Assembly: GCF_902686445.1 (NCBI RefSeq)
Contig: NC_062217.1
Span: forward strand, 169,537,098 to 169,601,097
DNA from: Sciurus carolinensis
Lineage: Eukaryota > Chordata > Mammalia > Rodentia > Sciuridae
Length of the DNA stretch: 64,000 nucleotides
Direction: 5' to 3'
In this document: positions 34,301 to 45,998 of the stretch, one piece after another
Layout of the letters: each line of letters begins with the position of its first letter
Position numbering within the stretch: position 1 is the stretch's first letter
The notes under the pieces: generated by a model
What the model was told of the DNA's origin: nothing
Databases searched by the model: none
Seen by the model: the letters and a program-made list of their open reading frames with translations, nothing else
Position numbers and translations under genes: made by a program

Positions 34301-36755
34301 TTCCTCCGCACTGACCAGTCCCTCTGGGTGGAACGAGGGCCCCAAGAGGGAGAAGCGACCAGGCCACCCCATCCCAGAGGCAGCTCAGAGACGGGGAATG
34401 TGCCGTCTTGGAACTGAGCAATAAAATCCCGTGCAACCTCATCAGTCACGGGCTCTGAGACCCCACTTGGCTCCTGGGGCCTTTGCCAGCTTGCCTGTGT
34501 TCGCCACCAGACCACTACCCCCAGCCCAGCCTGCATCTGCCTCTGCCCCGGTGGCCCCTAAGAGGCTGTGCACACCAGAGATGGGGGAGACGGAGGTCAG
34601 CGGTGCACCCCGGGCTTTGTGAGTGTGGACTCCCGAGTCCACAAAGAGAAGGGCCTTCTCTGAAGCAGGAGCAAGAGGCAGCTGACATGGAAACGGCTCG
34701 GCCGAACTACCAGGGAGCAGCCCCGGGGAGTGGAGGCCAGGGACGCAGCCCCAGCCATTCTGGGCCAGAACCAGCTGTCCCCTGGGAGCCTCAAGACAGC
34801 CCCCCGGGTTGGCAGACAGAGGAGGCAGCAGGGTCTGTTCTTGGAGAACCGTTTCTGAGCTTCTGCAGAACCCCTGCTGGAGCCTCCACCGCCACATCTG
34901 GCTAAGCACGTCCTTCACGTATGTGTCTGGGCTGCTCCAAAGGCTGTTCCTCTACACGGTCATCTGCTTCCATATCACCTCTGGGGTTGCCCTCTCTGCC
35001 TTGGCTGCCAAGGAACTCAAAGGTATGTTATTTTTTAGCTGAAATTCCCAGGTCTGTACTGGGGTTCTAGGCCACCTCTCCAAGTTCCTCTGGATATGTC
35101 CTACTATGTGTTCTTCAAAGCTACCTGGGACACTTCTTAAAATAACAAAAATAGCCATTCATTGAGGCTCACTTGCATATGGCAAAATGTGTGAGTCCGA
35201 GTGTGTGTCCCCCCGATGAGTCCCTTCCACCCCGCAGGTGCACCTGAGCTCCACTCAGGCCCCTCCCCGTCCGTCCCTCAGGCTTCCCGTAAGTGGCTCC
35301 CACCTGTGTGCTCCCCGGGTCGGGCCTCTCCTCGTTGGTTTCATCGATTTCAATTTTGTCCTCTGTGGCTGGAGTCACGATGCTCTGTCAGCGATGGGTA
35401 GTGTTCCGCTGTGCGGCGGGATTCCTGGATACATTGTTCTGCTGGTGACAGGGGTGGTCCATGGTGGACATGGGGAGGTTCCCTGCACAGCTCTTGGGAG
35501 ATGTCAGCCTCCTTTCTCTTGGTCATGGATGGGACCAGCCGTGGAACCACCAAGTCCTGCAGTGCCCGTGGGTTTTTCTGTGGAAGATGTTGCCAAGCAC
35601 TTTCCCAGAGAACCTGACCCACTGTCCGGCACCCCCGCCAGCCCCGGGGAAGCTCCAGGTGCCCTAGAGTGAGCAGTGCCTTGCCTGGTCAGCCTCTTCC
35701 TCTCTGGGGGGCCGTGCAGTGGCGTCGCAGTGGGCCCTTGAGCCGCACTCCCTGGCGGCTGGGACTGGCAGCCCCTTCGCAGCGCCCGGATTGTGGGGCC
35801 CTCCTCTGAGGGGCCTATCTGGCCCTTTCGAGGTAGAGCATGCAGGGGGCTTCACGACCACCAGTCCCTGTGGGTCCCCACAGAGCCTGGAGCTAAGGAA
35901 GCCCGTTTCTGAGCGCAAGAGGCGCTTTCCACTGAGCGGGGGCTCTGCGGGGTGGGCCCTGAACAGCAGGCACTCTGGGCAGCTGGGCGCCGTGCAGCGT
36001 GGGGACCCCCCCCGGGAGGTCTTCTTCCCGAGCAGACAGACGAGGAAAGGGCCTCCCGGCTCCAGTTGGAGCTCCGGCCCATCCCTTAACTGTCCTCCAC
36101 TTCGTTGTCTTCTGTGAAGGGGATGTCGGTGCAGGATGGCCTCAGGGAGAGCAAGCCTTGGGCACCACTCACTGCCACCTGCCAACAGGATCCCCGGGCA
36201 GCCACCCGGCTCTGCCAGCGTCAGTGGAGATGGCACCAGGTCCTCAGGGGAACTGAGCCACTTCCTGATGCCCCCGGAGTCAGGGAGGCTGCACCGAGCA
36301 TCAGACGGCCGCACCCGCTCTTGGCGCCCTGCCCCCCAGGCCACCTACAAGAATGCCATGCTAGGGTGTGCCAGCTTGGTCCTGCAGAGACAGTGCCCAG
36401 CTCTCACCAGCCCAGCAGTCCAGCCAAGGAGAGGGGCGCAGTGGCTTTTCTGGGGAGGCCTGAAGGGGGCATCCTCCCCTGACCCTGGGTGGGCACGTGC
36501 AGACTTCCTGGGGGCTTGGCCGTGTTGCGCACAGTGCAAGGGACCAGCGCTGCTTGATCCAAACACACGCCAGGTGCTTAGCGTGTTTTATCAAAATATT
36601 ATGAACAGCTGTCGGGGGCTCCCGCTCAGAGCCAGCTGCCCAGCCCCCACAGGCCTGCATCTCCGCCAGAGTGAACCTCTCGGCTGACCTCTACCCACCG
36701 CCTGCTGGCCCAGACCCCAGTGGGGTCTGGACCAGGCTGCAAGGGCCTCTGAGCC
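31400..36755. other. Unique intronic stretch with a CpG-rich core
   Basis: No gene or clear repeat recognised. 32500-32960 is CpG-rich and may be a small intragenic CpG island. Short AT-rich pockets at 33290-33420 and 34140-34170 may be conserved elements. A CTCF-like motif (CCACCAGGGGCCTG) lies at 34225-34238. The frame 32546-33298 minus (250 codons) sits on the CpG-rich core and has no recognisable domain. Confidence 0.5.
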
Positions 36756-36761
36756 CAGGCG

Positions 36762-36870
36762 GGGAGGCAGACTGACCCCAGAGCCAGTCCGTGACCCTGG
36801 GCAGTCTCTGTCCTTTTTTGAGCCTCCGTTTGTCAGCTGTTGGGGGTGGGGCATCTGCCCCCTTGGCTGC
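36762..36870 (+). mobile_element. MIR SINE fragment
   Basis: ccagtccgtgaccctgggcagtctctgtcc...gagcctccgtttgtcagctgttggggg follows the MIR consensus order. Confidence 0.6.
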
Positions 36871-37461
36871 CCTGAAAACCAGAGGAGCTGAAGGGTGAGC
36901 CCCTTGCCAGTCTGGGGCAGGAGGGCTCTCAGGGACCATCGCCATTTCAAACAGTCCCAAACAGAGCGCCCGTGGCTGAAGAAGTGGGCCTGGAGGCAGC
37001 TGAGGGATCAGCACCCGGTGGCTGCCCCTTCTCTCTCTCCGCAGTCCCTTGTCCCCTGCCCCCTGGCACAGCCACCCACTGTAGGATCGGGCTCAGCTGT
37101 CCCAGGCTTGGTCATCAGCTGCACAGAGGAGCGTGGCACCCGCACCCTGAAGCCAGCCTGGGTGTGCAGCTCAGGGCTCTACCGAGATCTCCTTGGGACC
37201 AGTCCCCTGCAGATATTTGGGCCACAGGACCTGCCCACTGCCTCCAAGTGTGGTGTCTGCTCTGAGCCCAGGGGTTCCCCGCGCGCCAAGGGCTCCCTCC
37301 CGCATGCCAGAGCCCCCGTCTAGCCATTCCCATCCAGACCAGCGGTGTCTGTCCACCCACCCTGGGTCCAGTTCCCGCCTCTGTCTGTTCTCTGTGCCAG
37401 GTCAACCCCACCCCAGCCAGCCAAGCACCTCTCAGGACTCCCCTCAGTCTGTGGAGGGGCT

Positions 37462-37545
37462 CTTCTGTCCCTTTAATAGAGAGGAAAAGGGAAGCTCTGA
37501 ATGGGCAGTTGCTCAAGGTCACGGAGGTCAAGGCCAGCTCTCTGA
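37462..37545 (-). mobile_element. MIR SINE fragment
   Basis: taatagagaggaaaagggaagctctgaatgggcagttgctcaaggtcacggagg, reversed MIR core. Confidence 0.5.
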
Positions 37546-37689
37546 GGAGGGTGAGAAATTCAGAGCATCTGCGCCCCTGTCACTGGAGCCTGAGCTCTAG
37601 GCAAATTCAAGAGGGTGGGCACCAAAGCCAGGCAGCTGTATGGGGATGGGCACTGTGATGGGATCACCCAGTGCTATGGGGCAGAGAGT

Positions 37690-37765
37690 GGGCACCTCAG
37701 TAAGGATCAGGGGCTGGGCAGGAAGGCCTTCCTGGAGGAGGTGACTTGTTCCTTGGGCATCGAGT
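37690..37765 (-). mobile_element. L2-like fragment
   Basis: ggctgggcaggaaggccttcctggaggaggtgactt resembles the reversed L2 3' end. Confidence 0.45.
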
Positions 37766-37837
37766 CTCACACAGCGAAAGCTTCAGGCAGGTAGCAGTTC
37801 AGTCCCTTCCGGTGTGCTCTGAAGGGACTCTGCCAGC

Positions 37838-38003
37838 CAGGCCCATTGACTTGGAGGCTGAGGCAGGAGGATCAAAACTTCCAAACCAGCCTCAGCAACT
37901 TAGTGAGACCCTGTCTCAAAATGAAAAATAAGGACTGGGGACGTGGCTCAGTGGTTTAGTGCCCTTTGAGTTCAGTCCATGGTGACAACGACAACAAAAA
38001 AGA
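37838..38003 (+). mobile_element. B1-ID SINE, B1 part 5'-truncated
   Basis: The B1 part starts at cccattgacttggaggctgaggcaggaggatc and runs through caacttagtgagaccctgtctcaaaatgaaaaat. The ID part follows: ggactggggacgtggctcagtggtttagtgccctttgagttcagtcc. Its tail is gacaacgacaacaaaaaag. Squirrel-type dimer. Confidence 0.85.
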
Positions 38004-38224
38004 CCCTGTTCTCAGACCCACAGCTCTAGCGAAGGCGGCAGCGAGGACCTCACAGGAAGTAGCTGGCCCTGCTGGGTCGTTCTGGTTGGCAAGGTACCAC
38101 CTGGCTGAACCAAGTTGTAAATAGGCCCTATTTCCTCCCTGTGGACCAGTGGCCCCAAGCAGCGGGTGCCGAGTGTCCTCTGCAAAATCCCTCCCTCTCC
38201 AGGGGGCAGTGCTGGGGAGTGATT

Positions 38225-38309
38225 GTGGCCAAATTATATTGTGCGCGTGTACAAATATGTCACACAGATCCCACCATTGTGTACAACTGTAATACGCCAA
38301 TAAAAAACA
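38225..38309 (+). repeat. Repeat 3' tail seen widely in squirrel genomes
   Basis: caaattatattgtgcgcgtgtacaaatatgtcacacagatcccaccattgtgtacaactgtaatacgccaataaaaaac resembles a recurrent 3' end that I recall from ground-squirrel sequence (…tgtacaattataatgcaccaataaaaaa). Family name not known to me. The aataaaa is part of the repeat, not a gene's signal. Confidence 0.5.
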
Positions 38310-38684
38310 TGGGGAACTCCCTCTCTGGGCTGCCGCTGGGAACTCAGGTGCCACGCAGCAGCCTGCAGCCCCTGCCTGGCCCTTGCTCAGGCCTGGTCCG
38401 GGGTCCTGGTGCCCCTCAGGCTGTAGATGAGGAATTGAAGTGTGTCCAAGCGGCATGTGGCCACGGGGAGGCCCAGGCAGCCCTTGGGGACACCCTGCAG
38501 ATGCAGGGTGAGCCAGACCTTTTCTGTTTCCTCATCAGCTTCCCGAGAAGGGCCCTTCTCACTGTTCTCACTGGCCAATGTGTCCCAGCACCCTGCTTTG
38601 TCCTGGGGTGTCTGGGACATGAGAGGCCCTGCCCACGGCCACCCAGCCCGCATGCTCTGTGTGCTGAGGAATCCCTGCAGCGAG

Positions 38685-38800
38685 CCTGATGAACAGTGCA
38701 GATTCCAGCTCTGCTCTCAGTCGTGCGACTTTGGGCATGTCCCTTTCCCACAGGGATCCGTCTCCCCGTCTCTAGAACAGGTGTGTCATCGTACCACTGC
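38685..38800 (+). mobile_element. MIR SINE
   Basis: gtgcagattccagctctgctctcagtcgtgcgactttgggcatgtccctttcccacagggatccgtctccccgtctctagaacagg follows the MIR order (…ctctgccactt…tgtgtgaccttgggcaagt…). Confidence 0.65.
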
Positions 38801-41800
38801 CTGGGGTGCTCTGCAGAGCCCGTGGGATGCCCCCCAAAGCTTCTGCAGTGCAGATGGAGCCAACGTGGTTAGAAATGGCCTGTGTGTGGCCTGCCTGCCT
38901 TGCTGGCCAGCAAGCTTCTCCAACATCCCAGGGCCTGCCTGCTGCACTGAGCAGGCCTGGACTGGGCAGCAGACAGGCCTGATGTCCATGGGTCTGACCC
39001 CTATGGAGGTGTGAGACCTTGGGCACATGCTTCCTGTGCCTCAGTGTACCCACCAAAGCTCAGCGCCCCTGGGCCTGGCCCAGTAAGCACCACCTCCTGC
39101 TGGGAGAGACCCCTGATTCTTCCTGGCTGGAGGACAGGTCAGCTGGGACAGGGACCTGGGGCCTGGGACATAAAGGAAAGGGTAGTTCAGTTAACCCAGC
39201 CCTGCCACCACCCCAGCTCAAACCACCAGGGGACCTTTGGAAGCACCAGCAGTGGGCAGGAAACCCAGATAACGTGCCCACCCAGCTCTGGTTGCGCACC
39301 CAGCCCCACATGTAGCGCACATGCAGGGAGGGTGTGGCTTAGCTCTGCTGACATGCTTAACAGGACTTTTGGATAGTTGGGAGGGCAGGGGAGCCAGCCA
39401 GGTGGAGCCCAGGGAGGTGAGCCACAACCAGCAAGGGCCAGTGTTGGGGGAACCTGGGTCCCTCACCACTGCCCAGGCCCTCTTTCACCCGCAGTGCTTC
39501 CTGGGAGCCACGCCCTGGCCAGGCACCTTGACGCCCTCACCTCTCTTCAGGCCCCTCCCCACTGACGACTGGCCTACCCAGGTGGGAGGCGGGTGTAGGT
39601 CCCTAGCAAGCACAGCTTCCCTTCGCACCCAGACTCCTCGCGGGGTGCACTGAAGGACGGCCTGGACTTGACCCTAGCCACTGCTCCTGTGCTGCCAAAT
39701 TCTCGGGGAGACCTCTGCAGCCTGGTCACCTGCCTTCCCTGGAGGTGACCCAAGGCTGGTTCCTGCTAACAGAAGCTGTCCCCATTCCCCTTCCTGGCCA
39801 GGGAGCGCTGGGCCTCAGAAGGGCCCCCGATGAGGACTCTTTCAGGCCTGGGGGTAGATATTTCTTTTCTCCCAAGTGATTTCGAAGCAGCCATGAAGTT
39901 CCTATGCGAGAGCTGGTGGGACGAGGAGGCAGGGCCTCCGGGCTGACCAGCTGCACTCCCTCCAGCTTGGGCTGGTGGCGTGGCCCTGGCCCGAGAGGCA
40001 GCTGTTCTTCAGGTTCCTCCAAGTTCATGAGAAGTTCAGAGCCTGACCTAAGGCCCCCCCTGCTGTCATGGCAGGGCTGGGGAGACAAGCCTAAGTGAGG
40101 ACAGGCAGCAGAGGCTGGAACCCATGACCACAGGCCTGGCCTTGGCATCCAGGCAGGGCCTCATGCTGGGCTCCTGTTTCCATGGAACCTCCTGTGGGCA
40201 GGGATGGGGCAGAGGCCCTCTGTGTGCCTCTCAGCCACTGGGCTTTGAATGCAATAGGCCCGGGGAGGCCCGGCTGGACACAGACACGGGCCCTGTGGAA
40301 CAGCCCCACCTAGCACCTGGCAGCAGCAGGACAGCTGTCCTCCCAGAGGCTCGGGCATCAGCCATGTCTGGGCGGGCTGTTCCCTGGCCTGCCTCCAGAG
40401 CCCAGGACCTGCACTGCCCAGGCACCAGAGGGACAGGGTCAGCCATCGGAGGTCTGTGGTCAACTCTGCCCACACTGCCACCCCACTAAGGGTCTCAGGC
40501 CTTTGAGCCCCTGCCCACAGCCCAGTGCAGGCAGGGGCGCCGGCTGTGCTTGTGCCATCTGGGCCCCGGCCTGCCACCCTGGGCCTCAGCACGCTGCTCT
40601 CTTGACGGTGTGCATTCTGGACCAGCAGGAAGCCCGTGAGCACGTGCCTACTGGCAGGGCACCCCATAATTTCCCTTTGGGACAGATTGGCTCTGTGGGC
40701 AGAAGGCAGGTCGCCCAGCCACATCCTGCCTGCGGTTGCAGAAGCCAAGCTCTGACACCTAGGCCCCAAGAGTCGTGGACTCTGGGCATCAGAGGCAGAG
40801 ATGCCCTTTGCCCAGCCTCGTCACCAGCCCCGTGAATTGACACCTCTGTCCCTTTCCCCCAGCTCCGTCATCATGGCCTAGATTTGGCTTCGCCTCTCAA
40901 TGCCAGTCCCCAGTTCACTGAACTCACTGTCACTGGGCAGCCCCAGGCCCTGGCCTCAGCCACTGGGGGGTGCCAGCCCTGCCACTGTTCTAGGACAAGG
41001 ACACATGTCCCTCCTGGTAGGCAGCTGCTTGGTCTCCAGTCATGGAAACCTTGGTCCTGTCCTGCCCTCAGGGACAGATGTGGGGGAGCCAGGGCAGCGC
41101 TGCCACCCCAGAGCACCTCCTGGAAGGGACAGGGCCAGGAAGGGCATGTGCCCCAGTGGGGAGGCTGGGGGCGGCTCCTGTGGCTCCTTCCCGGGTGCCT
41201 CAGCCATTTTCCTGTGCCAGCAGAGCCCCAGCTGTGGAGCCCGGGACACACAGAACCGCCTGCAGGGAATGAGGGGGAGGAAGGGCAGTGCCAGGCGGTG
41301 CTCCGCCGGCTGAGGGCCTTTGTGCATCGTTCGGTGGATGCTTCCTGGGTGCTTTCTCTGGTCCAGGCCTGCCTGGGGGACCACAGAGGGCAAGAAACAG
41401 GCCTCATCCTCCAGGAAGCCCAGCCAGTACAGCCCTGGCAGGTGAAGAAGCAGGGTGGCACCCAGCTGCGACGTTGTCAGGGGCAGGATAAGTTCTGTGC
41501 AGTGACTCGCCCTGTGGGATGGAGCCGAGTTAGAGATGGGGACAAGTGGGCGGGGTCTTGAAGGGTGAGTAGGAGTGTGCAGGGGGTGCGGGTTTCGGGA
41601 GCATTCCAGGGCAGAGCGTGAACAGTGGCACTGGGTGGGAGAGCAGGGAACATCTGCAGCTGGCGGCTGGCACCTGCAGGGGCCCGGTCAGAATAGAGCT
41701 GTCTGCTCCGTTGAGGAACAGGCTGACATGGACAGTAGGAGCCGTGCCCTATGCACAGGGCACACGCAGGGGCAGGTGCGTGTGTTGGGGGCTTCTCTGG

Positions 41801-42449
41801 CTGTAAAGAGAGCGGGACCAGGGAGAGAGGAGCAAGCAGAAGGGAGCAGGCGTGAACAGAAGATGGCCCACTTCTGCGAGGGCCTGGTGGGTGGCAGGGC
41901 AGGGTGGCAGTTTCGTGGGGTCTGGGCAGTCTCTGGTCCTGCCGCCCATACCTCCCACGGCTCTGCACCTCTACTTCTAAATGGGCAGCGGGACCCACCC
42001 GGACGCCGTGGGGGTGGGAGGTGCTTGCCCACATGCTGCCTGGCACCCACAGGAGAACCAGGAGAGGAGGAAAGCTGCCGCTGGCCCTCCAGGCGCCCGG
42101 TCAGTCCGCTGGCCTCCACCTGCAAGCCAAGCCCTGGGGCTGCCCATGCCCCGCTCAGTGAGGAGGGCTCCCCTGGGTCTGTGTCTCTGCCTCCTCAGGA
42201 GGCAGCAGGGCTCTGGACTCCGAGCCTGTTCTCTGGAAGCTTCCCAGACCCCTGTAGTCACCCATCAGTGCCCGCAGACCCTGGCCCTTCTTCCTTCCCA
42301 GCATGGGTCATGCCCGTGAGCTGGGCTCTGACCCCGGGAGGCAGAGGGGCACTGGCGCCAGGGCCCACCAGGTACAGGCCCTCACCAGACTCACTTCAGT
42401 CATGCCTCACTCCTTTCTCTGAGAGCCAAGTCACAAGCCCAGCCTACAG

Positions 42450-42545
42450 ACGAGGAGGCGAGGCTCAGGCAGGCCGAGATACCTGCCCCAGGCCACATGG
42501 TCTGTGGGGCCAGACGGGGAGTCCACCCTGCATGGGGGCCTGGGT
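42450..42545 (-). mobile_element. MIR SINE fragment
   Basis: acagacgaggaggcgaggctcaggcaggccgagatacctgccccaggccacatgg, reversed MIR core. Confidence 0.55.
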
Positions 42546-44189
42546 TAGGTCTCGGGCAGGTCAGAGCCAAGACCCCACGGGAGCGCCCAGCCCAGCCTCA
42601 GCTGACCCCGCAGGGTCTAGAGGAAGGGGTGTCCTGGGTCACAGAGGGTGAGGGCCTGACACACAGAGGCGGCCTGGCCCTTCAGCCTCGTTGGTGACTG
42701 TGGTCTCTCCTTGCGCGTCATGGGTTTCTCCCCGAGCCCCGACATTCTGTGCTGTGTCCTCTCTGTCCTCAGACTGCTTCTCCCCCCACCCTCCCTCACG
42801 TTGCTGTCCCTCTGCCCCATCTCTGCTCCCTTGCCCCTCCTCCCCACCCCGCGTCCTGGGTCCAGTGTCCTGGTCTGTGCTAGCAAGGCTGCTGGGGTCA
42901 GGCTGCGCTCCTGGTCCTTCCTGCAGTCCGGGCGGTGCCAGGACCCTGCAGGTCGCCATGGGTTCTTGAGCTTCAGTAATACAGAGTTAAGCCCAATGAG
43001 CCCTGTTCGCCATCTGGCCAGGCCCCGTGTGCGGACCGGTGCTGGTGGGAGCTCCCGGCAGCGTCTCCTTCCGTGAGGGCTCCTCTGCGCTCTTGGGGTG
43101 GGCTTCATCTGCCTGGATGGCCAGCCTGGCCCTGGGCCCTGGGTGAGGGGTCTGAGGAGGGGGCCCCAGACAGGCCGGCTGAGCCTGCGGTGACTGCCGT
43201 AGCACACTGAACACCCACCAGCCTGTCCTTCCAGCGTGAGGGTGGCCCATCTCCTGTGGGGAACCGTGTGTCACCTTAGAGTCAGGGACACCAAGCTGGA
43301 GGTCTGCGGGCTTGCCCCCGTCACATGGCTGTGGGGATAGGGCTGTCTTTCCTTCATGGCACGCTGGAGAAGAGCCTGCTCCCAGGACGCACTGTCCCTA
43401 GAGAGAGACCCAGGCCGTCTCTGTGGGGCTGAGTACCATGTTAGCTTTGCAGGCTACACTAGGTCCCCGAGGCATTTCTTCACAGCCTCTTAAGAATATA
43501 AAAAGCGCTGCAGGCAGGATGAGTCCCCAGCCCCTGGGCTGCACAGTCGCGGAGCCCCTGGCTGGCATTCCTGGAGGCTGGCACTCACGGTTGCTGAGTG
43601 GCCTTGGGTGGGAGGAGGCCACTGGCGCATGGACCCGCCAGCCTCTCCATCCTCCTGCCGAGGGACGCGCAACGCCATGTTCCTTTTCTGCTCCTACCAC
43701 TAGCGCTGCTTGGGACAGTCCCATTTTCTTGTGCACATCCCTAGGAGAATTGAGGGTCACAGGAGGCGTTGACAGTTCTCCAGAGTGGCTACCATACAAG
43801 CCCTTTGGTGACAAGCACATACTGCAGCACCGACGCAGAGTCATGGGAATCTGAAGTTCTCATGGTCACTGGTTTGAGTCTGCTGGCTCCAACAGAATCC
43901 TATCCTTAAACCAAGTGCCAACGTGCGGGGCACTCTCGTTTGACTGGCAGGTGGAGTGGTGGTCCTGAGGGCCCCTGCAAATGGGTCCCCTTTTCTTGTC
44001 CCTCGGGCTCATGGTTTGGGGCCTCACCCCAGCGGGCACCTGTCTGTGCTCTGTAGAGTGGCCACACACATGGAGGTCAGTGACGCCCGCTGGCCCCGTG
44101 CTTTGGGTGCTGTAGACTCCGGGGTCCTTTCTGGAGAGACCAGGAATGCCCAGCAGCCTGGAAGCTTTTAGAAGCTCTGGCACCCAAAA

Positions 44190-44300
44190 CACTATTCTGA
44201 GAGTAGAACTGGGTCAGATCCTGGCTCTGTTCACCCCAGCTGTGGCCTTGAACCTCTCTGAGCCATTTTCTCACCTGCTTCTTCCCTAGAGGATGTACAG
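44190..44300 (+). mobile_element. MIR SINE
   Basis: ctgggtcagatcctggctctg...agctgtggccttgaacctctctgagccattttctcacc follows the MIR order. Confidence 0.65.
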
Positions 44301-45549
44301 AAAAAATGGACGTGATACCCTGTGGACGGTGATCTCGGGACCACGCCCCAGGAGGAGGGTGACCACAGCCCCACAAGGGATGTCCACATTCCAGGATCTG
44401 CCCCTGCAGTCCCCACCCCAAGCCCAGGGCCCTTAGCAGTCCCTGAGGAGGCCTCTCCCTACCAGAAGGTGGCCTCTTGAAAAGAAAAGTGCCCTCACTC
44501 GTGACGGTCACATAGGGTAAAGCCCTTTGCAGAAACCAAACCCTCTGAAAGGCACAGCCCGGCTTTTAGATGTTGTCAGACGAAATCGACCGCTTCCTTC
44601 CAGGCCACGACCACTGACTGCCAGGGTGTGGCGCCAGGATTTCCTCAGCACTCAGTCAGGCCTTGGGGTGACCCCAGCAGAGGGGCTGGCTCCCCTCCTG
44701 CCAAGCTCCACAGACCTCTGGGTGCGAGGCCAGGGATGAGCCCAGAAGCACTGTGGAGGTGACCAGGATGTGACTGGCCCACAGCCCCACCCTGCTACCC
44801 GTGACCCCCAGGATGAGGTCCCGCCTCCTCACATGACTGGTCAAGATGGCCCACCCAGAAGTGCTGTGACTGGGGCGCCTCCTCTCGGCCCACGTGGCCC
44901 TGCAACACCTCCTGACTTGGGACACAGCCCACGGCCGTCACCCACAAAGCCCCAGGCAGCCCCTGGCCTCTCTACCTCCTCAGCACCCCAGCAGGCCTCA
45001 CATCCAGTGAACAGGTAGCTCCTGGAGGCTCCAGTCCCTAGAACCCGCCAGTGACTACCAGGAGCCTGGCACCCCCTTTGTTGGGCAGGAGTGACCTTGA
45101 AAGCCACTGCCCAAATGGCACATGGCTTCCACGGATACCTTGGGCCCCCAGCACTGGGACAGGCAGAGGCCCGCCCTCCACCACCGAGCTGTCCCATGTA
45201 TTGAGTCAGAGTGCACAGGTACCACGCTCTCTCCAGTGGCCGGGAGCGCAGGGAAAGTCCCCAGAGAGCCCAGGGCAGGTGCTCTCAGGGCCCTGCTCTC
45301 ACCTGTGATGCTTCTGCTGGGCGCCTGGCCGGGGCCAAACAGGCTCTCGTGGGAATTGGTTTGGAGGAGGGGTCCTGGTGGAGGAACAGCCAGGAGGGAG
45401 GCTGCGTATCAAGGGGGTAGGGGAGGAGAGAAGGCAGAGGCTGGAGGTCTCCCGGGGTAAGGCCAGGCCTGTGTCCACCAGGTGTGACTTCAGAGGGGTA
45501 ACTGCTGCTGGGATGAGGGGCTTGTTCCCAGCATGCTATGAGAGGCGGT

Positions 45550-45880
45550 GGTAAGTATCAGAGGTGAGCCTAGTGGGAGGTCACTGGTGCTGCTCAGGAA
45601 GGATTCCTATGGCTCCCGTGGTGAAACACCTGAGTTTGTTTTCAAAAGCAACTTGTTAGGAAGCCGAAGCCTGAGCCTGAGCCCTGAGTCTCTCTTGCCC
45701 CAGTGTTCCTGCCACGATGCCATCGGCTTCAGTCCCTCAATAGAGGCCTAGGCAGGACCTGGTCTTCAGCTTTCAAACTCCAAAACTGAACTACATAAAC
45801 CCCTTTTCTTTATAAAGTTGCCTAGCCTCAGGTATTTTGGTATGGAATGAAGAAGGGGCTAATATTCTATCAGACTAACC
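45550..45880 (+). mobile_element. MaLR-type LTR ending at the LHPP terminal exon
   Basis: Text typical of the 3' part of MaLR/MT-like LTRs: ggaggtcactggtgctgctc, cttcagctttcaaactccaaaactg, actacataaaccccttttctttataaagttgcctagcctcaggtattttgg, and a final ctatcagactaacc. The 5' boundary is vague. The 3' end lies about 20 bases before the LHPP acceptor AG. It is a non-coding solo LTR relic; subfamily not resolved. Confidence 0.65.
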
Positions 45881-45901
45881 TGTCTATGGCTCTATTTTCA
45901 G
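45873..45901 (+). promoter_or_regulatory. LHPP: Branch point and 3' splice site of LHPP terminal exon
   Basis: GACTAAC at 45873-45879 fits the mammalian branch-point consensus (yUnAy), with the branch A at 45878, 23 bases before the last base of the intron. A short pyrimidine-rich run (tctattttcag) leads to the acceptor AG at 45900-45901. The branch-point heptamer falls at the apparent 3' end of a MaLR-type LTR (45550-45880), whose consensus as I recall ends in a similar agactaa string. Its use as a branch point is inferred from sequence and distance. Confidence 0.6.
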
Positions 45902-45998
45902 GCCCAGTGACGAGCACCATCCTGAAGTGAAGGCTGATGGGTACGTGGACAACCTTGCAGAGGCTGTGGACCTGCTGCTGCAGCATGCGGACAAGTGA
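45902..45998 (+). CDS. LHPP: LHPP, last coding exon (C-terminal 31 residues and stop)
   Basis: This exon encodes the C-terminus of a HAD-superfamily phosphatase that hydrolyses phospholysine, phosphohistidine and inorganic pyrophosphate; it is a cytosolic enzyme described as a protein-histidine phosphatase and liver tumour suppressor. The exon reads PSDEHHPEVKADGY, then VDNLAEAVDLLLQHADK and TGA at 45996-45998, which I recognise as the LHPP C-terminus. The acceptor is ttttcag at 45895-45901. The first base (g) completes an arginine codon split AG|G, so the intron is phase 2, fitting the family sequence TGKFR-PSDE. The HAD catalytic motifs (N-terminal DxSG, the lysine, and the GDD motif) lie in upstream exons outside this window. 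The final helix caps the Rossmann-like fold. The frame is intact with no lesion. Identification rests on recalled family sequence; I am very sure of it. Confidence 0.96.

Larger units (their letters stand above)
38810..45545. other. Mostly unique intronic stretch
   Basis: GC-rich with few repeats: a short MIR piece near 39010-39050, an L2-like relic at 41330-41660 (ggggtcttgaagggtgagtagg, gagcattccagggcagagcg), and MIRs at 42450-42545 and 44190-44300. The largest frame, 41575-42651 plus (358 codons), begins inside the L2-like relic, overlaps antisense frames and shows no domain, so I do not call it. Confidence 0.5.
1..45901 (+). other. LHPP: LHPP last intron (partial, 5' end outside window)
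   Basis: Everything before the LHPP terminal exon is assigned to its last intron. I looked for the preceding exon, which should contain the GDDIVGD and TGKF segments and end ...AAGTTCAG before a GT donor. I found no convincing match. The human gene has a last intron of tens of kilobases as I recall, so more than 45 kb here is plausible. Contents are annotated separately; the rest is GC-rich unique sequence. A nested non-coding RNA or an alternative last exon cannot be excluded from sequence alone. Confidence 0.75.

Noticed and set aside
36105..36150. ggggatgtcggtgcagg as a possible LHPP GDVG-containing exon
   Set aside because: Only four residues fit. The flanks do not encode the expected GDDI upstream or RCGMRALQ downstream, and no splice sites fit.
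41575..42651. 358-codon open frame on the plus strand
   Set aside because: It starts in an L2-like relic, runs through a reversed MIR (42450-42545), and has antisense frames of similar quality. No protein family recognised.
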